DNA from: Nitrospira sp.
GTDB lineage: Bacteria; Nitrospirota; Nitrospiria; Nitrospirales; Nitrospiraceae
DNA: 55,480 nt
Direction of reading: 5' to 3'
Assembly (NCBI GenBank): GCA_019636815.1
Contig: JAHBWT010000015.1
Span: 1-55,480, forward strand
A program made the translations under genes and the position numbers. Positions within the stretch are counted from its first letter, which is position 1; each line of letters starts with the position of its first letter. Under the pieces are notes generated by a model, which worked only from the letters and a program-made list of their open reading frames with translations, did not search any database and had not been told where the DNA came from. This document shows, piece by piece, positions 17,371 through 27,009 of the stretch.

Positions 17371-18798
17371 ATGGTGGAGAGTGTGATCGCGAAGAAACGA
17401 GTCTTGCTGATCGACGATGAGGCACGAGTCCGAACCTCGCTTAAGATGGCGTTGGAACCCCTTTACGATATCCTCCAAGCCGGTGACGGGCACGAAGGGC
17501 TCGACATCTTCCGGAAGGAAGAGCCGGATTTGGTCCTGCTCGATGTCGTTCTTCCAGGAACCGACGGCCTAGCCGTCCTTCAAACGCTCCGCATGGAGCG
17601 GAAAATCACTCCGGTTATCATGCTCACAGGTACAAAATCGGTGAAGACGGCCGTCGATGCCATGAAGCTAGGGGCAGCCGACTATCTTTCAAAACCCTTT
17701 GACGTCGACGAGCTTCGGATCGTCATTGATCGCACCTTGAATTCTTCCGAACTTGAGCAAGAGGTGAAGCACCTCCGGGCGCAAGTCGTCCAGCGATATG
17801 CCTTTCACAATCTGATCGGCAAGAGCGAGGGCATGCAGGACATTTACGCAAAAATCGAGCAAGTAGCCGACAGTCGCACGACCGTTCTTATTGCCGGAGA
17901 AAGTGGTACAGGCAAAGAACTGGTTGCAAAGGCTCTCCATTACAACAGTTCCCGGCGCGATCGTCCGTTTGTCGCACTCAACTGCGCGGCTCTTCCAGAA
18001 ACTCTGATCGAAAGCGAGTTATTTGGCCATGAAAAGGGCTCCTTTACGGACGCCACGGCACGACGCGCCGGGCAATTCGAACTGGCACACACCGGTACAT
18101 TGTTTCTGGACGAGATCGGCGATTTGAGCGCCGTCACGCAGGCAAAACTCCTCCGCGTCATTCAAGAACGAGAATTTACACGAATCGGCGGTGTACAACC
18201 GATCAAGGTAGACGTCCGTATTGTGGCGGCGACTAATAAGAATCTTGATGAATTGGTCCGCAAAGGGCAATTTCGAGAAGATCTCTACTATCGTATCAAC
18301 GTGATCTTGCTCTATCTTCCTCCTCTCCGAGAACGGAGTGAAGATATTCCCCTGCTTGCCAAACACTTTCTTGAAAAACGACTGGAAGAAGAAAGACGCC
18401 CCAGCATTGAATTCGGGAAAGAAGCATTGGAACTCTTATCTCGATACTCATGGCCGGGAAATGTTCGCGAGCTGGAAAATTTCGTCGAACAGGCGTTCAT
18501 CTGGTCCCAACATGCCACGGAAATCACTCCGGAACATTTACCTACGTCTATCAAGAGCGACTCTCGCTCAACCTCTCTTCGAGATGATACCCTCGCAGGA
18601 CGCATGTCTCTTGAAAAAGCCGTGATGGAATTCGAACGGGAAATTATCCTTGATGCTCTAAAACGAACAAACTATGTACAAACTCATGCCGCCAACCTTC
18701 TTGGAATCAGCCGGAGAATGTTGAAATATCGCATGGATACGCTGGGTATCGGTCGGCCTGACAATTCAGGCCCCGCAGAGCCAGACCAACCGGTGTAA
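17371..18798 (+). CDS. NtrC-family response regulator (REC-AAA-Fis) with a variant GAFTGA loop
   Basis: 475 aa. Receiver with phospho-acceptor D58 (L-L-D-V-V-L-P-G), AAA+ domain with Walker A GESGTGKE (176-183), and a Fis-type helix-turn-helix in the last 50 residues (H-A-A-N-L-L-G-I-S-R-R-M-L). The loop that contacts sigma-54, normally GAFTGA, reads GSFTDA (223-228). AGGAG precedes the ATG at 17371; an earlier ATG at 17341 inside the kinase gene gives 485 aa. It probably activates sigma-54 promoters when phosphorylated by the upstream kinase. Confidence 0.88.
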   Translation: MVESVIAKKRVLLIDDEARVRTSLKMALEPLYDILQAGDGHEGLDIFRKEEPDLVLLDVVLPGTDGLAVLQTLRMERKITPVIMLTGTKSVKTAVDAMKLGAADYLSKPFDVDELRIVIDRTLNSSELEQEVKHLRAQVVQRYAFHNLIGKSEGMQDIYAKIEQVADSRTTVLIAGESGTGKELVAKALHYNSSRRDRPFVALNCAALPETLIESELFGHEKGSFTDATARRAGQFELAHTGTLFLDEIGDLSAVTQAKLLRVIQEREFTRIGGVQPIKVDVRIVAATNKNLDELVRKGQFREDLYYRINVILLYLPPLRERSEDIPLLAKHFLEKRLEEERRPSIEFGKEALELLSRYSWPGNVRELENFVEQAFIWSQHATEITPEHLPTSIKSDSRSTSLRDDTLAGRMSLEKAVMEFEREIILDALKRTNYVQTHAANLLGISRRMLKYRMDTLGIGRPDNSGPAEPDQPV

Positions 18799-19007
18799 GA
18801 ATGACACACATTCACAGGGGATGTCACATATATACACATGTTATCCTCATAGCCATGTTGATAAAGTAGGTATAAAAATGTATATGCACATATATAGTGT
18901 GCATATAAAATTTATAATACTGTATATAGATAATATTCGTAAGTTGCTGAAAAGGAACATGAATTGCTTGCATAAGAAGTGTGGTCTGTGAGAACATTCG
19001 TGCATAT
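18799..19007. promoter_or_regulatory. AT-rich spacer with a long dyad between two regulator genes
   Basis: About 200 bp of unusually AT-rich sequence (TATATA-type repeats) in a GC-balanced neighbourhood. TATATGCAC (18881-18889) and GTGCATATA (18899-18907) are a perfect 9-bp inverted repeat separated by 9 bp, shaped like an operator or a bent-DNA site. It probably holds the promoter of the HD-GYP regulator. Confidence 0.45.
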
Positions 19008-20129
19008 ATGATATCCGTTGACTCATCCCCACAACCTACTGTGTTAGTAATTGACGATGAAGCAGGTCCCCGCGATGCGTTGAAGGTCATTCTTCGTCCA
19101 TTTTTTACCATTCGTGCTACAGACAACGCCAAGTCAGCTTTGGATGTCCTCAACAGCGAACCGATCGACTTGGTTACACTCGACCAAAGACTTCCAGATC
19201 GCCACGGGCTGGACCTTCTCAACGATATCAAGCATGACCACCCGGATGTGGAGGTCGTAATCGTCACGGGATATGGCAGCTTGAAATCCGCAATGGAAGG
19301 TATTCGACAGGGGGCTGCCGGTTATTTATTGAAACCTTTCAACGTGACCGAGCTCATTACTCTGACTCAGCAGACTATGGACAAGAAGCGCCGGCTCGAC
19401 TTTCTTCGCCGGAACCTCCGATCCTCGCCGGAACTTTGGGAAATGTGCGAACAGCAGGCACGCGCGTGGGACACCATCAAGTTGGAATATTTTACCCTCT
19501 ACATGAATGCGGGAAAAAATGCAGTTTTTCAGGAAGAAGAGATGTCTCTCGTCCCATTGCTATCGGATATTTTGGAAGCCACGGACCGTCACTTGCTGAA
19601 TCATTCGAGCCGTGTAAGTTTCTACGCCACGCTGATGGCCGCTCGCTTGAATCTCACCGTCACTGAGCAAAAATCCCTGGCCATGGGAGCCTTCCTCCAC
19701 GATATAGGGAAAACGAGCTTCCCGGCTTACAGATTTTCAGAGGATCAGATCCTGCCGTCAGGTGAGCCCCGCGTCTGCACGGAACATTGCGAACGAGGTG
19801 CCCGCTTGGCGATCACGTTAGGATTACCGAGTGAAGTACATGACATCATCGCCTACCACCATGAGCGGTGGGATGGGCGCGGTTATCCCCATGGGCTCTC
19901 GGGTACAAATATTCCGGTCCTCGTTCGTATCGTCGGCATTGCGCAAGCTTTTGATCACCTCACGGCAGACGCCCCTGGCAGGGTGTGTCTTTCCGCTGAA
20001 ACCGCAATCCAACGGATTTCTCTCAGCTCTGGTTCTCATTTCGATCCACAACTACTCGATACCTTTATCGAGGTTGCGAAGCAATCGGCAGCTTCTCTTC
20101 CCATGATGGCTGTCGCTCCGGCAGCGTAA
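19008..20129 (+). CDS. Response regulator with HD-GYP output domain
   Basis: 373 aa. Receiver with D59 in V-T-L-D-Q-R, then a helical linker (120-190), then the HD-GYP domain with H231-D-I-G-K and H-H-E-R-W-D-G-R-G-Y-P (284-294). Proteins with these motifs hydrolyse c-di-GMP. The usual third segment after GYP is degenerate: A-Q-A-F-D-H-L-T replaces V-D-x-Y-D-A-L-T. The start is an ATG at 19008; a GTG at 18981 is in frame. It ends 1 bp before the convergent recN. Confidence 0.85.
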   Translation: MISVDSSPQPTVLVIDDEAGPRDALKVILRPFFTIRATDNAKSALDVLNSEPIDLVTLDQRLPDRHGLDLLNDIKHDHPDVEVVIVTGYGSLKSAMEGIRQGAAGYLLKPFNVTELITLTQQTMDKKRRLDFLRRNLRSSPELWEMCEQQARAWDTIKLEYFTLYMNAGKNAVFQEEEMSLVPLLSDILEATDRHLLNHSSRVSFYATLMAARLNLTVTEQKSLAMGAFLHDIGKTSFPAYRFSEDQILPSGEPRVCTEHCERGARLAITLGLPSEVHDIIAYHHERWDGRGYPHGLSGTNIPVLVRIVGIAQAFDHLTADAPGRVCLSAETAIQRISLSSGSHFDPQLLDTFIEVAKQSAASLPMMAVAPAA

Positions 20130-20130
20130 T

Positions 20131-21810
20131 CTACTCGTGAGCTCCGGCGATCAATTCCGCCGCTGTCGCCCGAGTCTTTGTTGTCACTCGCTCTCCGCCG
20201 AGCATCCGCGCGATCTCCCCTTCACGATTGCCCCCGCTTAGCGAGCGCACCGTGGTCACGGTTCGTCCCTTCGCTTCCGACTTTTCGACGCACACATGAT
20301 GCTGCGCTTGAGAAGCCACTTGCGGGAGATGGGTGACACACAGCACTTGATGATATTGTCCCAACGCCCGTAAGCGCTTCCCAATCGTCGCGGCAACGGC
20401 TCCTCCGACACCCGTATCGATCTCGTCAAAAATGAGCACTGGAACATGATCGACATTGGCGAGAACCGATTTGAGTGCGAGCATCAATCGAGAGAGCTCT
20501 CCACCGGATGCCGTACGAGACATCGCTTTCAACGGTTCGCCGGCATTGGCGGCCAAAAGAAACTCGACACGGTCACTCCCGTCTGGGCCGTACACGTCGT
20601 CCAGTTCGTTCTGCGCGACTTGAACTACGAATCGTACCGACCCCATTTTCAGCGCTTCCAGTTCCTTGCCGACCATCCTCGTCAACCGCTTGGCGGCTTC
20701 TTCCCGCTGCTGAGAAAGCCGCCCTGCCAGCTCAGAAACCTTCGCATGCTGTTGATGAATGAGATGATCATAGTCAACGAGTTGGTCATCGATCCGTGAA
20801 AGCCGTTCCAATTCATCCTTCACTTGACTGTGGGTCCTCAAGACGGCCTCGATGGTTCCTCCGTATTTCTTCTTCATTTTCTGAATGACAGCCAGGCGAT
20901 CCTCGACGGCAATTAACCGTCCGGGATTGGTCTCCACACGCTCCTCGTAGCTACGAAGCGAATCGGCAACTTCCTTCAAGAGAACTTTTGCCTCGGATGC
21001 GAGGCGTGCCGTTGATCCCATTTCAGGATCAATCTTCGCCAGCTCGCCCAATAGGCGCTCCGCCAGCGCAAGATTTGACAACACGCCGTGGCCATCACCC
21101 TGAATTCGATCCTGAGCTTCGGACGTGAGTTCCGCGAGACGGCCCGAGGCCCCCAAGCGCTGTCGCTCGGCCTGCAACGCCTCCTCCTCCCCGATGCGAC
21201 AAGCCGCCTCCTCCAACTCCTGTCGTTGAAATTTCAGCAGATCTTCCTGTTGCGCACGATGCTGAACGGTTGTCGCGATTTTCGTACGCGCATGACGGGA
21301 GCGGACCCATTCCTGATGAATGGCTCGATACTGATCGCGCAACTCGCGAACCTGCCCGAACGCATCCAGCACCTCAAGCTGAGCCGCGCTGGAGAAAAGA
21401 GACTGTTGGGCATGCTGGCCATGTATATCGATAAGAGTGCCGGCAAACTCCTCCAACACGTGGACCGGCGTCAACCTGCCATTCAGATAGACCCTATTTC
21501 TTCCAGATCGGGCGATGATGCGTCGGATCACTAGGGTGGAGTCGTGGAGGCCGAGAATCTCCTGCTTCCTCAGCCGTTCAAGGAGGGGATGTGAAGACGG
21601 TATTTCAAACGATGCTTCGAGCTGCGCCTCATCCTCCCCGAATCGGATCTGTTCGCTTGAGGCCCGGCCTCCGACCAGGAGCGTAACGGCGTCGATTAAC
21701 AGGGATTTACCGGCCCCCGTCTCTCCGGTCAGCACGGTAAACCCTGAATCAATAATCAGACTCAGGGTCTCGATAACGGCAAAATTGGTAATTCGCAGCT
21801 CAGTGAGCAT
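20131..21810 (-). CDS. recN: DNA repair protein RecN
   Basis: 559 aa, standard length. N-terminal M-L-T-E-L-R-I-x-N-F-A and Walker A GETGAGKS (29-36), long coiled-coil arms (about 155-370), then the signature L-x-x-x-A-S-G-G-E-L-S-R and Walker B I-F-D-E-I-D-T-G-V-G-G near the C-terminus. An SMC-like ATPase acting on double-strand breaks. Last gene of the minus-strand run accD-folC-lptD-trx-recN. Confidence 0.95.
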   Translation of the reverse strand: MLTELRITNFAVIETLSLIIDSGFTVLTGETGAGKSLLIDAVTLLVGGRASSEQIRFGEDEAQLEASFEIPSSHPLLERLRKQEILGLHDSTLVIRRIIARSGRNRVYLNGRLTPVHVLEEFAGTLIDIHGQHAQQSLFSSAAQLEVLDAFGQVRELRDQYRAIHQEWVRSRHARTKIATTVQHRAQQEDLLKFQRQELEEAACRIGEEEALQAERQRLGASGRLAELTSEAQDRIQGDGHGVLSNLALAERLLGELAKIDPEMGSTARLASEAKVLLKEVADSLRSYEERVETNPGRLIAVEDRLAVIQKMKKKYGGTIEAVLRTHSQVKDELERLSRIDDQLVDYDHLIHQQHAKVSELAGRLSQQREEAAKRLTRMVGKELEALKMGSVRFVVQVAQNELDDVYGPDGSDRVEFLLAANAGEPLKAMSRTASGGELSRLMLALKSVLANVDHVPVLIFDEIDTGVGGAVAATIGKRLRALGQYHQVLCVTHLPQVASQAQHHVCVEKSEAKGRTVTTVRSLSGGNREGEIARMLGGERVTTKTRATAAELIAGAHE

Positions 21811-21827
21811 GGCTGCGATAAGTTGTA

Positions 21828-22205
21828 CTAGGCAGTCCCCGCATGTTGAGCCAGCAGTGCATCGATCATCTCTTTGAATTGTCGTTTCGGCCTGGCACCC
21901 ACCAGCTTCTCAACCGGTTGGCCATTCTTAAAAAACAGGATGGTTGGTATGCTCATCACCTGATAACGACCCGCCACTTCGGGGTTTTCGTCCGTATTCA
22001 GCTTGCGAACTTTGAGCTTCCCGGCATACTCCTTTGCCAATTCGTCGACGATGGGTGCAACCATTTGACACGGACCGCACCATACAGCCCAAAAATCGAC
22101 CATGACAAGCTCGGAAGCCTTCATGACTTCAGCATCCCAGGTCGAATCTTCAACTTTCAAGGCATCACCAGCCACGTCTTCCCCCTTCTTCAGTGTTGAG
22201 ATCAA
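21828..22205 (-). CDS. trxA: Thioredoxin
   Basis: 125 aa. Active site W-C43-G-P-C46 on the first helix, D-E-N-P, and the cis-Pro loop S-I-P-T. An N-terminal extension of about 17 residues precedes the fold. It lies 17 bp upstream of recN and 56 bp after lptD, so it is probably co-transcribed. It is the expected reductant for the PrxQ at 10106. Confidence 0.93.
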   Translation of the reverse strand: MISTLKKGEDVAGDALKVEDSTWDAEVMKASELVMVDFWAVWCGPCQMVAPIVDELAKEYAGKLKVRKLNTDENPEVAGRYQVMSIPTILFFKNGQPVEKLVGARPKRQFKEMIDALLAQHAGTA

Positions 22206-22261
22206 ACTTTGCAGCGAAGTTATCGTACCCTACCGCTGTTTTTAGTGTCAATTACGGATCA

Positions 22262-24733
22262 TCAACCACCTGGATTTCGGACCGAGCCTTCCTCTCCCTC
22301 CGAAGCTTGCGGAGGAAGACCATACGGTCCTCCTGGGACGGCCCAGGGGAGACCACGCTCGCCCCATAACAGCGGGCTCAATAATGTTCGCATAACGGCA
22401 GTTCCAGCGCTGTCGGTCCAACCGATCCCCGTGAGACTGAGCATGGCGCTGTACTGCTCGCGATCGGGAAATTTCAAATAGTAGAATCCGACCGACCAAC
22501 ACTTGCATGGATTCTGATAGAGCGCAACCGCGTCCAATTCAGGACTGCGGCCGTTCTTGACGTCATAATAGGCTTTGGCTCCGAATGTCCAGCCCCATGG
22601 AGTTCGGAAGGCACCACCCATGGTGACAAACTGAATCTCATGGGTCGGAGCAAACACTTCATTGAACGAAATCGGATTCCAAATGTCTCCTCGCCTCACT
22701 CGATTGCCTTCTCTCGTATACCGCTGGCCAATTTCGAAGTACCAATTCGTTCCTTCCTGAAACCGAAGGTCGGTATTGAATTGACTCGCACCGGGCCGAT
22801 AGGGGTCAAAGAACGCGTCGATGGTCAGGTATCGATTGATAGGTGGTCGCAGCGCCCACGCCTGCGCCGCGCTTCCGAATATTGGAGCATCCAACTGCGA
22901 AATGCCGAGCCGTGGCGGAAGATTATTCCCGATCACAGCCCGCATCCAGACATCAGAAAACTTTCTTCCCTGGATCGGCACGGTGGCCGGTTGAAGCGGT
23001 TGAGTCAATGAGCCCAAAAAAGGAAGCACCCCGGGCGTAAAATCTCTAGCCCTCGTTTGCACCTCACCCACGTGATAGCTTTGAGCCACCGTCAGATCAA
23101 GCCAGTTAAAAGCGGTGTGTTTGCCTTGCTCCAGCACGCGGCTCCGCAGCAGATAGGTCACCAGATTCTTCTTTGGCAGATCATCAATCTGGTCTATTTG
23201 GGCTAACTTGGATTGATTCGTCGACGGGACGTACTCATAAGTAACCGAGGGTTCCACAGTGTGCAGAAAATTTTTGCCATCGGTGAGCGCAAATCGCCGC
23301 GTCAATTTCGACATGGCTTCCACACCCACCCAAAAGGTCTCACGGTGCTCCCCCTCTTCCGACTGGGCCCCCCTCGTGTAGTAGACTTCTCGAAACTTCG
23401 CTTGAGGCCGGACCCCGATCATGTGTCCGAGATGAATGACGTTCGTCTCAATACCCGGGACCACATTGATCCGATTGAGAGTAAACCCCTCCTCTCGGTA
23501 AAAATTGACGTGATTCGCCTCTATCCCAAACAAGACAGGCGAGTGGAACAGCGAGGTGTATGGAAGCTGATAGCCGGCCTCAGGAAGACGTTGGAACGTG
23601 TCCGTGCCTCCGGCTTGTAACGGTTGTAGATAGAGACCCAAGAGATACAGATTGCCGTACGGCAGTCTCTGAGTCGCCAAGAGATTTGATTCGGTGCTCG
23701 GCAGAGCCCGCAGCACGCCCGAATTGCTCAACTGCTGAAAAAAGTTCGGGTCCGTGACCAAGTTCGCATTGGCCCGGAGCAAGAGGGTATCCGTGATGAA
23801 TTGCGTGTGGCTTCCGGTGAGCGTCGCTCGAGCCCTTTCGACGTCTCCACCGGCCTCGGCCACTCCAGCCACATTGGGCAATTGTGTCTGTTGAAGAACG
23901 CTCAGATACCATTTCCCGCGAGATCGCCGGTCCAAGACATACCGATACTCGAAATCCGACCCATGCCCAAGGTTGCTGTAGTACTTCGGGGAGATCGTCA
24001 AATCCTGGCTCGGATTGATCGCCCAGAAAAAGCTTCCTTGCATGTGGAACCCAAACCGATTGTCATAGGTGACCGTCGGAATAAGAAATCCTGTCTGTCT
24101 TCTGGTAAGTGGATAAGAAAACGTGGGTAGTGGAAGCGTCGGCACGTCGAACAGGCAGAACCAGCCACCTTTAAACGCCAGCGTGTCCCCGACTCCCATA
24201 TCAAGGTCTTTAAAACGAAACCGCCACGCCGGCACTTCTCCATCTTGCGCGTCACAGTTCGTAAAGCTGCCGTCCTTAACCCGGTAATGATATTCTGAAA
24301 ACCGCTGCATCAGCCGTCCTGAGACGAAGGTGTTCGTGGACGGAATGTAGAGTTGCCCATGCGTCGCCACGCCGGCCTCGGTATTGACATTGATTTCCAT
24401 CCGTTCGGCGGTCACATCGGCCTGTGGGTCCGTTAAATGCACATGGCCAATGGCCGTCAGAATACCAGGGAGCGTCTGAATGGTGACATGGTCGGCCGTC
24501 AACGTCATCCTTCCCTGTCGGATCACGACGGATCCAGTGGCATCATAGACTTCCTGGTCCTGACGATAGTCGAGGCGCTCTGCCGTGACATCGAGGGGAT
24601 CGGACCCGGGGGGCGAACCGCCCACTCCCATCTGGGCATGCGCGGCTGACCCGAAGAGCGGCAGGAACAGGAGGGGAACGACGAGAAGCCACCACTGGAA
24701 GATCCGCGCGAGAGGATCCGCCATACTAGCCAT
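22262..24733 (-). CDS. lptD: LPS-assembly outer membrane protein LptD
   Basis: 823 aa. Signal peptide (about 1-32, ends A-A-H-A-Q), an OstA/LptA-like jelly-roll (about 45-160; L-T-A-D-H-V, G-x-I-x-A-x-G-x-V-x-L-x-D-P) and a large C-terminal beta barrel with Y-x-x-P-x-x-x-Y-P and repeated W/Y strand ends. It inserts LPS in the outer leaflet. There is no lptE gene nearby. The start codon overlaps the folC end by 8 bp, indicating coupling. The C-terminus is extended by a Pro/Gly-rich tail. Confidence 0.9.
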   Translation of the reverse strand: MASMADPLARIFQWWLLVVPLLFLPLFGSAAHAQMGVGGSPPGSDPLDVTAERLDYRQDQEVYDATGSVVIRQGRMTLTADHVTIQTLPGILTAIGHVHLTDPQADVTAERMEINVNTEAGVATHGQLYIPSTNTFVSGRLMQRFSEYHYRVKDGSFTNCDAQDGEVPAWRFRFKDLDMGVGDTLAFKGGWFCLFDVPTLPLPTFSYPLTRRQTGFLIPTVTYDNRFGFHMQGSFFWAINPSQDLTISPKYYSNLGHGSDFEYRYVLDRRSRGKWYLSVLQQTQLPNVAGVAEAGGDVERARATLTGSHTQFITDTLLLRANANLVTDPNFFQQLSNSGVLRALPSTESNLLATQRLPYGNLYLLGLYLQPLQAGGTDTFQRLPEAGYQLPYTSLFHSPVLFGIEANHVNFYREEGFTLNRINVVPGIETNVIHLGHMIGVRPQAKFREVYYTRGAQSEEGEHRETFWVGVEAMSKLTRRFALTDGKNFLHTVEPSVTYEYVPSTNQSKLAQIDQIDDLPKKNLVTYLLRSRVLEQGKHTAFNWLDLTVAQSYHVGEVQTRARDFTPGVLPFLGSLTQPLQPATVPIQGRKFSDVWMRAVIGNNLPPRLGISQLDAPIFGSAAQAWALRPPINRYLTIDAFFDPYRPGASQFNTDLRFQEGTNWYFEIGQRYTREGNRVRRGDIWNPISFNEVFAPTHEIQFVTMGGAFRTPWGWTFGAKAYYDVKNGRSPELDAVALYQNPCKCWSVGFYYLKFPDREQYSAMLSLTGIGWTDSAGTAVMRTLLSPLLWGERGLPWAVPGGPYGLPPQASEGEEGSVRNPGG

Positions 24734-26024
24734 GAATCGGTGATAGGCCACAGCCACGGACTGCTGCTTTGACCTCCCCTACGAGCATGAGTGATCCGGC
24801 AATGCAGATGAGATCGTGCGAAGCGGCTCTGCCTTTGGCAACGACCAGCGCGTTCATGGGATGGATGGCTTCCCACACAGGACCCGGCCAGGCATCCAAT
24901 GCGAGACGGAGCTCATCGATCGTGGCTGATCGCGCAAGACCTGTCTGAGTCAATACGATCTCCGAGATCACCGATTGCAGTGGGACAATGAATCCTCGAT
25001 GGTCTTTATCCCGCATCATGGCCCACACTAGAATGATGCGAGATGTGGGGTGGCGCGACGCATAGTCTTGAAGGTACTGCGACAGCATCGTTGCGGCAGA
25101 GGGATTATGCGCACCATCAAGTAGAACGTTGGGATGCTCCTCAATACGTTCTAGGCGACCTTCCCAGGACACCGTCCTCAATCCATCACGCGCAGCAGCC
25201 TCGCTCGTCTGGATTCCCGCATGATCCGCCGCCTCAAGGAGGGCCAATGCACAAGCTGCGTTGTCCCACTGGTGACGTCCTGCGAGACCACACATCAGAT
25301 CATCAACCGTGTGCGTCACTCCTCGATAGACAAACCGATCTGTCCCCTTGGGTTCGATGTGAAAATGCCGACCCAGCTGCCACACCGGAGCCGACAGGTC
25401 TTTTGCGATTCGATCCAGAACATCCCCCGCCGGGAGACCTATTCTTCCAAGCACGAGCGGGACCCCTGATTTAATAATGCCGCCTTTTTCGAAGGCGATC
25501 GCGTCTTCCGTCCGTCCAAGATACTCCTGATGATCCAACCCAATCGTCGTAATCGCACAAGCAAGTGGCTGGTCCACGACGTTGGTCGCATCGAACCGTC
25601 CACCCAACCCGACCTCTAATACCGCGACATCGACGTCCGATTCCGCAAAATGCAGGAAGGCAATGGCCGTCGTCATCTCAAAAAACGTCGGATTGAGATC
25701 ATGGTCGAGGATGGCTCGAAGGCGCGTCACCAATACCGAGACTTGTTCCTCCGTGATCATGCAACCGTTGACACGAATCCTTTCTCGAAAGTCGACGAGA
25801 TGAGGGGACGTATAGAGTCCGACTCGCTTGCCCGAGCGTTGCAACACCGCCGCAGCCATCGCCGCGGTCGATCCCTTGCCGTTGGTCCCACCGATATGCA
25901 GCACACGAAGTGAGCGCTGGGGATTGCCCACCCGCTCCAACAGAAGACGCATGGTATCCAACCCCAGCTTGATGCCGTGCTTTTGAAGTCCGTAGAGATA
26001 TTCAATAACGGGGGAATAGCTCAT
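24726..26024 (-). CDS. folC: Bifunctional folylpolyglutamate synthase/dihydrofolate synthase
   Basis: 432 aa. P-loop G-G-T-N-G-K-G-S-T at 45-53, Y-T-S-P-H-L, G-L-G-G-R-x-D-A-T-N, and the later D-G-A-H-N-P motif of the Mur ligase-type C-terminal domain. Adds glutamate to dihydropteroate and folates. The start at ATG 26024 is preferred to a TTG at 26030. Sits between accD and lptD. Confidence 0.94.
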   Translation of the reverse strand: MSYSPVIEYLYGLQKHGIKLGLDTMRLLLERVGNPQRSLRVLHIGGTNGKGSTAAMAAAVLQRSGKRVGLYTSPHLVDFRERIRVNGCMITEEQVSVLVTRLRAILDHDLNPTFFEMTTAIAFLHFAESDVDVAVLEVGLGGRFDATNVVDQPLACAITTIGLDHQEYLGRTEDAIAFEKGGIIKSGVPLVLGRIGLPAGDVLDRIAKDLSAPVWQLGRHFHIEPKGTDRFVYRGVTHTVDDLMCGLAGRHQWDNAACALALLEAADHAGIQTSEAAARDGLRTVSWEGRLERIEEHPNVLLDGAHNPSAATMLSQYLQDYASRHPTSRIILVWAMMRDKDHRGFIVPLQSVISEIVLTQTGLARSATIDELRLALDAWPGPVWEAIHPMNALVVAKGRAASHDLICIAGSLMLVGEVKAAVRGCGLSPIHG

Positions 26025-26049
26025 GCACAAGCCGGAAGGACGCCGAGGA

Positions 26050-26886
26050 CTAAAAGTGATTCACGAGGGTGCCGACCGTCTCCTTGAGACGCTTACGCTC
26101 AACGATCATGTCGATCATGCCGTGCTCGAGAAGAAATTCGGCTCGTTGAAACTGGTCCGGTAATTGCTGCTTGATCGTTTGTTCGATCACGCGGGGCCCG
26201 GCAAAACCTATCAAAGCCTTCGGTTCGGCGATGATGACATCCCCTAGCATCGCCACACTGGCGGTGACGCCACCAAACGTCGGATCGGAGAGGATCGAGA
26301 TGAACGGCAGTTTGGCTTCACCCAGTTTGGCCACCGCTGAAGACGTCTTGGCCATTTGCATCAAAGAAAGGATCCCTTCCTGCATACGGGCTCCTCCGGA
26401 AGCGGTGACTAAGATAACAGGCACCTTCAGCGCCAACGCGCGATCGATCGCGCGACAGAGTTTTTCACCGACCACCGAGCCCATACTTCCACCCATGAAG
26501 CTGAAGTCGAAGACACAGAGAACCACGCGACGCCCGTTCACCAAACCTTCCCCGCTCACGAGCGCATCCTTACGGCCTGTTTTTTCTTGATGGGCCTTGA
26601 CTCGCTCCCGATAGGGCTTGGTGTCGTGAAAATTCAAGGGATCCTCAGCCTCTAACCCAACATCCCATTCCTTGAATGTGCCAAGGTCGATGAGTAATCC
26701 AATCCTCTCTGTCACCGAGATAGGGAAGTGATAGTCGCACTTCGGACAGACTTTATTGTTTCGATCAACTTCCTTCCGATAGACGATTTCCCGGCAATGG
26801 TTGCACTTGAGCCACATACCCTCGCTGCTTTTGGACCGTGGCGGCGAACCGGATTCAGTCGGTTTGTCTTTCTTAAACCATGCCAT
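26050..26886 (-). CDS. accD: Acetyl-CoA carboxylase carboxyltransferase subunit beta
   Basis: 278 aa. The N-terminal zinc ribbon has C28, C31, C47 and C50, followed by the crotonase-fold carboxyltransferase domain with [11 protein letters not shown] and G-P-R-V-I-E. Partner of AccA, which is not in this window. First gene of the five-gene minus-strand run. Confidence 0.95.
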   Translation of the reverse strand: MAWFKKDKPTESGSPPRSKSSEGMWLKCNHCREIVYRKEVDRNNKVCPKCDYHFPISVTERIGLLIDLGTFKEWDVGLEAEDPLNFHDTKPYRERVKAHQEKTGRKDALVSGEGLVNGRRVVLCVFDFSFMGGSMGSVVGEKLCRAIDRALALKVPVILVTASGGARMQEGILSLMQMAKTSSAVAKLGEAKLPFISILSDPTFGGVTASVAMLGDVIIAEPKALIGFAGPRVIEQTIKQQLPDQFQRAEFLLEHGMIDMIVERKRLKETVGTLVNHF

Positions 26887-27009
26887 CGTACTCTCTCTTT
26901 ATCGGACTTATCTGCGTGAGCAGCTGATGCAATGATGGGAGTTCAAAAAAAGCGACTTCTCTCGCCTCTTCCTCTTCCACGACCGACATCCCAAAGGAAA
27001 TTCGTTTCT

